From an uncultured bacterium (GTDB lineage: Bacteria; Cyanobacteriota; Vampirovibrionia; Gastranaerophilales; Gastranaerophilaceae), in assembly GCA_900547155.1 (NCBI GenBank), contig URFH01000018.1, positions 1 through 53,771 of the forward strand: a DNA stretch of 53,771 bases. Direction: 5' to 3'. Of this stretch, positions 7,142 through 15,706 are shown piece by piece. Each line of letters starts with the position of its first letter. Within the stretch, counting starts at the first letter, position 1. The notes below the pieces were generated by a model. The model ran no database searches. It saw nothing but the letters and a program-made list of their open reading frames with translations, and was not told the DNA's origin. Made by a program: the position numbers and the translations under genes.

Positions 7142-7858
7142 TTAGCTTTTAGGCTCTTTTCCTTTTGACAAAAGCCTGTAACCGCCTCCGTAAATCGTTT
7201 CTATGTATTCTTTTCCGTTAGAAATTTTCTTAATTTTTGAGCGAAGATGGCGTATGTGCACGCGGATTGTTTCCACATCGTCTTCCGGCGCGTATCCCCA
7301 GATTTCCTGAAGAAATTTCGCTGAAGAAACCATGTTTTCGTGGTTTTGAACAAGCAAATTCAGAATATCAAACTCAATAGGCGTAAGTTTTACGGTTTTG
7401 TCGAGAATTTTTACCGAATATGACTCCGGAAGCAGCGTGATGTCGCCTACTGTCAAAATTTCCTTTGTTGCAAGGGATTCCGGGATTGCGTCAGCGCGTT
7501 TTAACAGCGCTCTGACCCTTACGCGCAGTTCCTCCATTTCAAAAGGCTTTACAAGGTAATCATCCACCCCGATATCAAAACCTTTAACCTTATCCTGCAC
7601 CATTGAAAGTGCTGTCAGCATAAGAATCGGAATATTTTTGGTTTCAGGGTTTTCGCGAATCCTTTTTGCCACGGTAAAACCGTCCACCTCGGGCATCATA
7701 ACGTCAAGAATGACCAAATCCGGCAATTCCTGCTTCACAAGGGCAAATCCCTCAATTCCGTTTTTTGCTGTAATAACAGGATAGCCGAAAAGTTCAAGAT
7801 TTATCTTCAAAAGCTCATTTATTGCTTCATCGTCATCAATAACAAGAATTTTGTTCAT
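7142..7858 (-). CDS. OmpR-family response regulator, RpaA-like
   Basis: A 238-residue two-component regulator that binds DNA when phosphorylated. The receiver domain is residues 1-120, with the acidic pocket VIDDD at 6-10, phospho-acceptor D52 (VILDVMMP) and switch lysine in DYLVKPF. The winged-helix DNA-binding domain is about 135-234 (KLTPIEFDILNLL, LQEIWGYAPEDDVETIRVHI, YIETIYGGGYRL). The sequence follows the cyanobacterial RpaA pattern closely as I remember it, including MLTALSMVQDKVKGF, ALLKRADAIPE, and the helix EIWGYxPEDDVETIRVHIRHL. No histidine kinase gene is in the window, so it is an orphan here. The Ctp protease gene follows on the same strand. The response-regulator call is certain; orthology to RpaA is likely but not proven. 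Confidence 0.93.
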   Translation of the reverse strand: MNKILVIDDDEAINELLKINLELFGYPVITAKNGIEGFALVKQELPDLVILDVMMPEVDGFTVAKRIRENPETKNIPILMLTALSMVQDKVKGFDIGVDDYLVKPFEMEELRVRVRALLKRADAIPESLATKEILTVGDITLLPESYSVKILDKTVKLTPIEFDILNLLVQNHENMVSSAKFLQEIWGYAPEDDVETIRVHIRHLRSKIKKISNGKEYIETIYGGGYRLLSKGKEPKS

Positions 7859-8110
7859 CAGTTTGACTTACTCCGTTCGCAGGTGGACATTTTTGTAAAA
7901 AAAGTTAACATATTAATAAATGCTTTTTTGTCTAAAACGTCCTTGTATCCTGTAATTATAATATACAAAAAAAGAAATTGCCTGTCAGAATATTTAGAAA
8001 GTTTAAGACAAAGTGGCAAAAATAAATTTTTTTTGATTTTTATAGTATTATGTTTTTAATTGTAAAATCTACACATAATCGTTTTAAAACGTAGCAAAGG
8101 AGACACCGAA

Positions 8111-8560
8111 TTGGCAAAATCTATCACTGCTGAAAACATTGAAACAAAAATTTCCGCACCGAAATACCTCGGACACCACGTACTTGCCGAGTTTTTTGAA
8201 TGTGATCCTAATATTTTGAACAATGCTGAAAAAATCGAAAAACTTATGATTGACGCAGCTCTTGAATGTGGAGCAACAATTGTTCAAAAATGTTTCCATA
8301 TGTTTAGCCCGCACGGAGTGAGCGGTGTTGTTATTATTGCCGAAAGCCACCTTGCTATTCACACCTGGCCGGAACTTGGCTATGCTGCGGTTGATTTGTT
8401 CACCTGCGGTGAAAAATGCGACCCCAAAGTTGCTTATGAATTTTTGAAAAAAGCTTTTTATTCTAACAAAGCCTCTTTCTCGGAGCTCAGAAGAGGAAAG
8501 TTGGACGAAATTACCTCAAAAGTCGAAGAAATTCCTTTTGAAGTTTCAAACCAGTTTTAA
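8111..8560 (+). CDS. speD: S-adenosylmethionine decarboxylase proenzyme (SpeH type)
   Basis: Makes decarboxylated SAM, the aminopropyl donor for spermidine synthesis. It is a pyruvoyl enzyme that self-cleaves. At 149 residues it is slightly longer than the usual 120-130 of the small bacterial class, because of an N-terminal extension. The cleavage site is E78-S79-H80, with H84 (IHTW) and C99 (DLFTCG). The spacing of these three (79/84/99) equals that of Thermotoga Ser63/His68/Cys83. The start is TTG, chosen because AAAGGAG lies about 9 nt upstream. No spermidine synthase gene is nearby. A strong terminator follows at 8581. Confidence 0.95.
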   Translation: MAKSITAENIETKISAPKYLGHHVLAEFFECDPNILNNAEKIEKLMIDAALECGATIVQKCFHMFSPHGVSGVVIIAESHLAIHTWPELGYAAVDLFTCGEKCDPKVAYEFLKKAFYSNKASFSELRRGKLDEITSKVEEIPFEVSNQF

Positions 8561-8580
8561 TTAACAAACAAAGTATAAAA

Positions 8581-8612
8581 AACACCTTTCCATCAGTTGG
8601 AAAGGTGTTTTT
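8581..8612 (+). terminator. Intrinsic terminator after speD
   Basis: An 11-bp perfect stem AACACCTTTCC / GGAAAGGTGTT with a 7-nt loop and a T-rich tail. It separates speD from the giant surface-protein locus. Confidence 0.88.
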
Positions 8613-8715
8613 TGTTTAAATGTAACGAAATATAAATCATCTATACGAATGAGGTTTAGAATTTGAAAAAACGGGTATATTAATAGTATGAGGGTGTCGC
8701 TAACACTGAGGTTGT

Positions 8716-9579
8716 ATGAAAGGATTACCTGTCAGAAGCAAATTAGGATTAGTGTCGCTCGTTGTGCTGTTTGCAGCCGGCGGGAATGTTTGTGCTGCCG
8801 AATATGACATTGATAGCTTTTCTGATTCTGATACAAGCCTGAAAAACCACAATCCCGCAATCATTGACGGTGATATTTTGCACCTCAAAAATAATCTGAC
8901 AGCAGACCAAAATCTTCAAACCCTCGGCTCAATCACTATCGATGCTGCAAATCATATAATCAGCGGTAATTCTGTTTATTCCGGATTTGAAACTACTGAC
9001 ACGGAAACTCTGAATATTTACAACTTTAAAGGAATTTCGGATTTTAAGGCTCAAAATGGTGCAGCAGTTAATAATGCAGGCACTGTGAATATTAAAAACA
9101 GTACTTTTTCAAACAACTCTTCCGCTGAAAAAGACGGTGCAATCTACAATAGCGGCATAGTTAATATTTCCACGGAAAATGGCATAACTTCTTTCAAATC
9201 CAATACCGCAAATGGCGCTTCAAATGCAATCTACAACGATGGTACGGTAAATATACAATCGGATAAATACGGGTATGTAAAATTCGACGACAAAATTTCA
9301 TCATCGGATACTTCAAAAACAATAAACATTAATACTGACGGGTTGACGCTCGGGACTGTGATTTTTAATGATACAATTGAAAATTCAACTGTAAATCTCG
9401 GGGCGGGAACGCTGAAACTCGGTTACAATTCTCAAAATTCGTCAGTAAAATACTTTGAAAATTCAAAATTGAATATCACTGGTGGAACATTGCATACGGC
9501 CAATGCCGAAATAGATACTATTTCGCTGTCGGATTTGTCGCGACAAATCCGACAGACATACTATTTGACACGAATTTAA
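8716..9579 (+). CDS. Giant autotransporter, N-terminal piece with signal peptide (frameshifted)
   Basis: A 287-codon open piece. Residues 1-28 form a signal peptide (KLGLVSLVVLFAAGG, then cleavage after NVCA). The rest is the first beta-helix module: Pmp-type repeats (AAVNNAGTVNIKNSTFSNN, GAIYNSGIVNI), a VIFNDTIENSTVNLGAG segment and a GGTLHTANAEIDTISL segment that recur in every later module. The last 12 residues (RQIRQTYYLTRI) are out of frame and unlike anything in the repeats. They start exactly at the centre of the palindrome at 9526-9555. GAGG lies 5-6 nt upstream of the ATG. Alone this piece would be a short secreted fragment without an anchor. Confidence 0.85.
   Translation: MKGLPVRSKLGLVSLVVLFAAGGNVCAAEYDIDSFSDSDTSLKNHNPAIIDGDILHLKNNLTADQNLQTLGSITIDAANHIISGNSVYSGFETTDTETLNIYNFKGISDFKAQNGAAVNNAGTVNIKNSTFSNNSSAEKDGAIYNSGIVNISTENGITSFKSNTANGASNAIYNDGTVNIQSDKYGYVKFDDKISSSDTSKTININTDGLTLGTVIFNDTIENSTVNLGAGTLKLGYNSQNSSVKYFENSKLNITGGTLHTANAEIDTISLSDLSRQIRQTYYLTRI
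9526..9555. repeat. 30-bp perfect palindrome at the frameshift
   Basis: CTGTCGGATTTGTCG is followed immediately by its exact reverse complement. Deleting 9541-9554 (14 nt) joins phase 1 to phase 0 and yields SLSDLSDILFDTNLKTGESD, which matches the equivalent segment of other modules (for example VFDINLETGEND and TFDADLSSGNSD). The palindrome is therefore an inverted duplication inserted into the gene, whether in the organism or in the assembly. Confidence 0.9.
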
Positions 9580-9926
9580 AAACAGGAGAATCCGACAGTT
9601 TTTCTGTAAAAAATCCGGTTGCAAACGGCAGCGTTTTTAATGTTAAAGGGATTAATGTTATAGAGGATATTCCGGATAGTGCAGATTCAGTTGAGTTTGA
9701 GCTTTTTACGGACTCAAATTCTCCTCAGATTAACGTATCTGACTACAAAACATTTACAAACGATAAAACTTACGAATTTTCGACCGCCTCAACGCCCGGT
9801 GTAATAGCCGCAAAAGCGCTGACACAAAATGTTTATGACCTCTCTGAAACAATTGCTTCAACTGATCCGGAAAGGGTATATTTCAATTATGAGCCTCCCA
9901 CTGTTGTCGAAGCTGACCTCGGAACA

Positions 9927-12900
9927 ATGGGTGGCGATGGTGCATCGGTTTATGTTTTCGGTAATAACGGCGCAATAAACGGAAACTATCATCAGGGCGT
10001 GAAAATTGAAGCAGGACAGTCCTTTACGACCGCTGGCGTCGGGGTTTATGAAGTGACAGAAGTTCCTGACCAACTGAATCCCCCGTCCGGCGCGATTCTT
10101 GGGCCTGATGGAAAATTTTATGCAGTTTCTGTGGGAAATAACGGTTGGAACGGGTTTGATTATCTTTTTAATTCGTCCGGCAACTTGAATATTAAAAACA
10201 GCGTTATTTCTAATAATAATTACTCTATAAGCCTTTCGGGCACAACAAATATTGAAAATACACTCTTCACACAGAATAATGGTGCAGATTTTCTTGAATC
10301 ACGCGGTAATACTAATATTGATGGGTCGATTTTTATCGGAAAATCTGCCAATGTTGCCGGATTAAGTGTAAACAGCGGCACAACAAATTTAAAAAACTCT
10401 TCATTTGCCGATTCTAGCATTTCTGTTGATAGCAGCGGGGTTTTGAATGCCGAAAATATCTCTGTTTACGGTGGCACATCTGATAATTCTATATCAATTT
10501 ACAACGGCGGAACATCAGTATATAAGGATTCTGATTTCCGTATTGATTATGGTCGATTTTTGAATTATGGCAATCTTACACTGGACAACAGTAATATCTC
10601 CGGCACTGCAGTAAAGATACAGAACGCTGTTGCTGCTGCAACTGTCAACTTTAAAAACTCGGGTTCATATACAATAACTCCCTCTACAGCTTCAGCAACG
10701 GGTGCAGTTTTGCTCGGTGACGGGCAATATTACACTATTTCGGTTACGGAGCCGGGAATAAATAACCTGAAATACGATAACGGTACTGTTTTTTACAATT
10801 CGGGCATACTGAATCTTGAAAATTCTGTTTTTTCAAATAACTCAAACTCCGGAAGTTCATCCTCGCGCCATGGCAGTGTTGTCAGAAACACAAATCAATT
10901 GAACATTGTTAATTCGCTTTTTATCGATAACAAAACCGACTCTCAAGCTTCTGTATATAATAGCTCACAGGGCGGGGTGATTTATAGTGAGAGTTTTGAT
11001 GACGTTGTAAATGTTACAAACAGTATTTTTAGCGGCAATAAGGTTGTTTCCGCTTCTTACTATGCCGAGGGCGGTGCGATTGCTTTGGGTGCGCTGAATA
11101 TAACTAACAGCTCCTTTTCTAATAACACAGCGACCGGAAATAGCGGTGCGGGCGGCGCTCTGTTTCTTTCTGCATCTAAAAATACAATATCAAACAGCAT
11201 GTTTAATAACAACAGTGCGATTGGTACAAATCGTGGTATCGGCGGTGCGATAAATGCAGAGAGCGGTACGACTTTGACCATAATTAACACTACATTTGCC
11301 TCGAATGCTGCAAAAAGTACTGCGTTATATGAGGCTTATGGCGGTGCAATAGCAACAACAGGGAACTCAACAACAAAAGTATCAATAAAAGATAGTATTT
11401 TTGAGTCTAATTTTGCTTCTTCGGATAATGATGAAGCTTCCGGCGGGGCTTTGTACAATGAATATGGTTCTTATGATATCGAAAACACGACTTTCGACGG
11501 CAACTATGCCTCCGGAGATACAGCATTTGGCGGTGCTATATCTTTTATAGGCGGTAATTTGAAAATAACTGATTCTATATTCAGAAATAACAAAGCCGGC
11601 GGAAGCACAGAAGCTTTTGGCGGCGCAATTTATATAAAATCAGGTGTTGCAACAATAATTGACACAAGTTTCTTCAACAATTCAGCCGGTTCATACTCTA
11701 CCGCAGAACGCTATGGCGGTGCAATATATCTGGGCGGTAGTGGATATGCCCCCAAAGTTTCCATTATTTCCAAAGACAGAGATGTTATTTTTGAAGGAAA
11801 CAAGACTTATAATACTTCTAATGCCATAACTCTGGGCCCATCGGCTGCTACATTGAACCTCAATGCCGGCAATTACAGTATTATTTTTAATGATTCAATA
11901 TCATCGTATCTCTCCTCGGGAGAAACTGCTTCCATTTTCATAAACCAAACCGGCACTTCAACTGACGATTCTACTCCAAACGGTAATAATATTCCCACCT
12001 GGGCCGGTACAACCGGAACTATTGTCCTGAATGCCGATATGTCAGGATATGGAAGCAATGTTTATATTTCCGGCGGGACAGTACGGCTCGGTGAATCAAG
12101 CAATGCAAAATTCTTCAATTCAAATCTCACATTTAACGGAGGAAAAATTGATTTAAGGAACAATAAGTTCGATACTGTTTCTCTTAAATCTTTTATAGGC
12201 TCCGGTGGTGAGGCAGTTTTTGACATTAATCTTGAAACCGGTGAAAACGACAGAATCAATGCAACCTCAACAAACACCACTAACAGCTGGATTAATATAA
12301 ATTCGTTAAATATTGTGGCAGATTCAAATGCTGCGACAAAAACAGTTACACTTTCCGACCGGATTAAGCTTAATCTGGGTGCGGACTATGCTTATACGAA
12401 TTCAAGCAAATATCAGCTTTCCTCTCCGTCCATCGGGCAAATAAAGCTGACGAAATACAATGACGGAAAGGCGATTGTTTATACGCTCGATGATTTAAAG
12501 GCAACAAATATTTCTCCTGTTACCTGGGAAATGCAGGCGGATACTTCTTATAGCGGAGAGTTGAGATTAACACAGTCGGATATTACTATAAACGGCAATA
12601 ATTACGCAATTAATGGGCCAACCTTTATGTTTGCGGCAAATCAAACTATGAAATTTAATGATGTCGGTGAATATTCGATGACAGAAGCTGCAGCTGGTAC
12701 GGATAGCGCTATTCTTTTCCCTGACGGCAAATATTATACGGTTTCGCTGCTGAATGGCGGGCTTACCCACAGTTCAAATTACTATGGACCTATTTATGGC
12801 TATGAATCTGGTAGCAGCGTTATTTTTAATAACTCTGTTATTTCTAACAGTGAAATTTATAATGATTCATCTTACAAAAAAGGTGCAGGTATCGAGCTTT

Positions 12901-15539
12901 GGACTCAGGGATCTGCTGATATAAAAAATTCTCTTTTCTTCAAAAACTCTGTGGATACAGGCTCAGCTAGAGCTGCAAGTGCATATGGAGGAGCTATCTA
13001 TATAGGCAGCAGCTCTTATGCAAAAGTAGAAAACAGTATATTTATTGAAAATAATGTTATCTCTTCTGATGATTCAATGGGCGGTGCAATATATAACAGC
13101 GGGGATTCATCAATTATCAATAGTGTTTTCCACGGAAACACTGGATTCGGATCAGGCGGCTCCGGTGAAGTATTCGGAGGTGCTATTGCTAACCGTCAGG
13201 GTACGCAAACCATAATTAATTCAATATTTATGAATAATTCAGTTGATTCCACTGCTCATTATGCCAATGGAGGTGCTGTATCTAATTATCAGGGTAGCCA
13301 GACTGTATCTGACAGTATTTTCAAAAATAACAGCGCGACTTCCACATATAATGCATACGGCGGTGCTATCTATAATGATGGCTCCGGCGCAACTATGGCT
13401 ACGCAAATACTTACCGGCAATGTATTTATTGGCAATACTGCAACTGATAGAGGCGGTGCTGTCTATAATTGGTGGGGTCAGCAGCTGATAGATGAAAGTT
13501 TGTTTGATGGAAATAAGGTTGTTTCTGACGCCTACGCATATGGTGGCGCTTTGGACAATTATTCCGGTTCTTCAGGCGGAGTACAAATTATAAACAACAG
13601 TATTTTCATTAACAATACAGCTTCCTCGACTTATAGTGCCGCTTATACAGTAATGGGTGGTGCTGTAAGTAATAATGCCGGGGTGCAGGTGATAACAGAT
13701 TCTCAGTTTATCAATAACGGTGCAATTTGTTCAAATTCAGCCGGCGGTGCATTTGGTGGCGCAATTTATATTGGCGACAATGCAACTACAACATTATCTG
13801 CGCAGTATAAAGATATTCTTTTTGAAGGCAACTATGTTTCTTCTAAAGGCAGCACAACCAAAACATCTAATGCCATACATTTATATAGAGGCAGTTCGAA
13901 CCAGCCAACCCTTAATCTTAATGCTTCGTCAGGGCATTCAATAATTTTCAACGATAGAATCACAAACTCAAATGGGAGTACCAATATATATATAAATAGG
14001 CCCGGAACATATGACAACACTGACAATATTTTGAAAGACCCGACAGGCAGCAACGGTACCCCGGTTTCTGCAGGAACTAAAGGAACAATTGAGCTCAATG
14101 AAGACATGTCCGGATTCTTTGGCAATATATATATGTACGACGGTACATTAAAACTTGGCTGGGATAGGGTTAATACCTATGGACAGGTCGTTACACCTAA
14201 ATTTTTCGATCATAGCAGCCTTTTTGACATTACACAGGGCGTGATTGATACTGTAAACGGAAAAGTTGATGAATTGGGGCGCTTGCGCAGTACTAACGGA
14301 ACTTTTATTATGGATGTTGACCTGGTTTCCGGAACAAATGACTATTTCCCCGGATATGTATCCGGAACACTCACAATCGGCGGTGTCAATCTCCTTACTG
14401 ATTCCGGCGTTGCTACCCAAAAACTGGAGGTAGCGGGCGTAGCACCGCTTACACTTGCATATACGAATGTCTATACAAATAACAATTTCTACATCCTTTC
14501 GCACCCGTCAAGCGGAGATATTCAGCTCACTAACCAGATGACGTATTCTCTTTTCCGTGATGCCTTTTCGTCGGATAAATCTAACAAATATTACAACTTC
14601 TCTAGATCTGAAGCATATGGCAATAGTGGTGATACGCTTTTGGTTGGAAATCTGGGCGGGAAATACCTTGCTGTTAATGGAAATGGTTATTCGTTGAAAA
14701 CCGGCGGCTATACCGGTAATTATTTGGGAATGGTTGTTGCTGACGGACAGGAGCTGTTGCTGAATCATTTTGGCAGTTATACAAAAACTGAAAATTCTGC
14801 CGGAATGCTCTTTCCTGACGGGAAAAAGTATCAATTGAGCCTGGATGGCACAACCGGCTATGGTATAGCGAACTCTGTAATTAATGATGAGAATCCCCAT
14901 TATTCCGTACTGAAAAATTCCGGTACAACAAGCATTACGAACGCTGTTGTTAATAATAACGCGCTACAGGCCGCAAGCTTTATTGAAACCGGCGGAATAA
15001 TATTGAACTCCGGCGGAACCTTATCTGTTTCTGATTCATACTTTTTAGCTAATTATGTTAACACCAGTAACGATGCTTATGTCCGTGGCGGTGTTTTTGC
15101 CAATGTAAACGGAACACTTACAATCAAAAATTCAGTTTTTTCCGGCAACCAAGCATACACATCTACATCAACCGCAAACGGCGGTGTTATTTATAATACA
15201 ACAGGCGGGATATTGAATATAGATAACTCTGTTTTTTATGAAAACATGGCTCGTACTACTTCTTCATCAAACGGCACGAAGGCAGCCGGTGTTATTTATA
15301 TTAACGACGGACAAATGCGCATAACTAACAGCGTTTTTGATAAAAATAGCTCAACAGGTTATTACGTTACCGGTCAGGCTATTTATAATGGCTCCTATCT
15401 GGATCAGGAAATCGTTAATACGGTATTTTTAATGAATGGAAACAGCGGTACCTCAACTATCGGCTCAGGTGGGGCAATTTACCATGACGGCGGAAAACTT
15501 TCGATAACCGGTAGCTCTTTTATACAAAATTATCAGTAA
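9927..15539 (+). CDS. Giant autotransporter, second piece (modules 2-4), no own start
   Basis: A 1,870-codon piece from the first ATG. The frame is actually open from 9555, so the ATG at 9927 is only an internal methionine codon. It contains modules 2 and 3 and the start of module 4. Each opens with a cap of the type VFGNNGAINGNYHQGVKIEAG, then a strand like GPDGKFYAVSVGNNGWNGF. Many 20-30-residue Pmp repeats follow with GGAI and FxxN (GGAIYIKSGVATIIDTSFFNN). Each module closes with LNLNAGNYSIIFNDSI, TTGTIVLNADMSGYG, GGTVRLGES and IDLRNNKFDTVSLKSF. There is no signal peptide or membrane segment. It ends at TAA 15537-15539 in the middle of a repeat (SSFIQNYQ-stop). The same frame continues after the stop with RGSGGAILINRSQ, so the stop is a lesion, not a natural end. 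Confidence 0.8.
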   Translation: MGGDGASVYVFGNNGAINGNYHQGVKIEAGQSFTTAGVGVYEVTEVPDQLNPPSGAILGPDGKFYAVSVGNNGWNGFDYLFNSSGNLNIKNSVISNNNYSISLSGTTNIENTLFTQNNGADFLESRGNTNIDGSIFIGKSANVAGLSVNSGTTNLKNSSFADSSISVDSSGVLNAENISVYGGTSDNSISIYNGGTSVYKDSDFRIDYGRFLNYGNLTLDNSNISGTAVKIQNAVAAATVNFKNSGSYTITPSTASATGAVLLGDGQYYTISVTEPGINNLKYDNGTVFYNSGILNLENSVFSNNSNSGSSSSRHGSVVRNTNQLNIVNSLFIDNKTDSQASVYNSSQGGVIYSESFDDVVNVTNSIFSGNKVVSASYYAEGGAIALGALNITNSSFSNNTATGNSGAGGALFLSASKNTISNSMFNNNSAIGTNRGIGGAINAESGTTLTIINTTFASNAAKSTALYEAYGGAIATTGNSTTKVSIKDSIFESNFASSDNDEASGGALYNEYGSYDIENTTFDGNYASGDTAFGGAISFIGGNLKITDSIFRNNKAGGSTEAFGGAIYIKSGVATIIDTSFFNNSAGSYSTAERYGGAIYLGGSGYAPKVSIISKDRDVIFEGNKTYNTSNAITLGPSAATLNLNAGNYSIIFNDSISSYLSSGETASIFINQTGTSTDDSTPNGNNIPTWAGTTGTIVLNADMSGYGSNVYISGGTVRLGESSNAKFFNSNLTFNGGKIDLRNNKFDTVSLKSFIGSGGEAVFDINLETGENDRINATSTNTTNSWININSLNIVADSNAATKTVTLSDRIKLNLGADYAYTNSSKYQLSSPSIGQIKLTKYNDGKAIVYTLDDLKATNISPVTWEMQADTSYSGELRLTQSDITINGNNYAINGPTFMFAANQTMKFNDVGEYSMTEAAAGTDSAILFPDGKYYTVSLLNGGLTHSSNYYGPIYGYESGSSVIFNNSVISNSEIYNDSSYKKGAGIELWTQGSADIKNSLFFKNSVDTGSARAASAYGGAIYIGSSSYAKVENSIFIENNVISSDDSMGGAIYNSGDSSIINSVFHGNTGFGSGGSGEVFGGAIANRQGTQTIINSIFMNNSVDSTAHYANGGAVSNYQGSQTVSDSIFKNNSATSTYNAYGGAIYNDGSGATMATQILTGNVFIGNTATDRGGAVYNWWGQQLIDESLFDGNKVVSDAYAYGGALDNYSGSSGGVQIINNSIFINNTASSTYSAAYTVMGGAVSNNAGVQVITDSQFINNGAICSNSAGGAFGGAIYIGDNATTTLSAQYKDILFEGNYVSSKGSTTKTSNAIHLYRGSSNQPTLNLNASSGHSIIFNDRITNSNGSTNIYINRPGTYDNTDNILKDPTGSNGTPVSAGTKGTIELNEDMSGFFGNIYMYDGTLKLGWDRVNTYGQVVTPKFFDHSSLFDITQGVIDTVNGKVDELGRLRSTNGTFIMDVDLVSGTNDYFPGYVSGTLTIGGVNLLTDSGVATQKLEVAGVAPLTLAYTNVYTNNNFYILSHPSSGDIQLTNQMTYSLFRDAFSSDKSNKYYNFSRSEAYGNSGDTLLVGNLGGKYLAVNGNGYSLKTGGYTGNYLGMVVADGQELLLNHFGSYTKTENSAGMLFPDGKKYQLSLDGTTGYGIANSVINDENPHYSVLKNSGTTSITNAVVNNNALQAASFIETGGIILNSGGTLSVSDSYFLANYVNTSNDAYVRGGVFANVNGTLTIKNSVFSGNQAYTSTSTANGGVIYNTTGGILNIDNSVFYENMARTTSSSNGTKAAGVIYINDGQMRITNSVFDKNSSTGYYVTGQAIYNGSYLDQEIVNTVFLMNGNSGTSTIGSGGAIYHDGGKLSITGSSFIQNYQ

Positions 15540-15590
15540 GCAACTTCGAGGGGGAGCGGTGGAGCGATATTAATCAATCGCAGTCAACAA
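15537..15590 (+). other. Second lesion cluster: in-frame stop plus frameshift
   Basis: In phase 0 the repeat reads FIQNYQ, stop (TAA 15537), ATSRGSGGAILINRSQ. The expected continuation STTIYNSIFDGNKINS is then found in phase 2, implying a 1-nt loss near 15584-15590. Phase 2 also gives repeat-like SVSNFEG just before GSGGAI, so a third compensating change at the G run 15550-15554 is possible. Confidence 0.75.
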
Positions 15591-15706
15591 CTATTTATAA
15601 TTCGATTTTTGATGGTAATAAGATTAACAGTACATATGCTTACGGCGGAGCAATAGGAGAGCTTGGTACTGTTTCCGGTGTTCTGAAAATAGAAGATTCT
15701 GAATTT

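Noticed and set aside
8663..8692. Promoter for the giant autotransporter (TTGAAA with TATGAG)
   Set aside because: The -10 match is poor and spacing ambiguous, so it was not listed.
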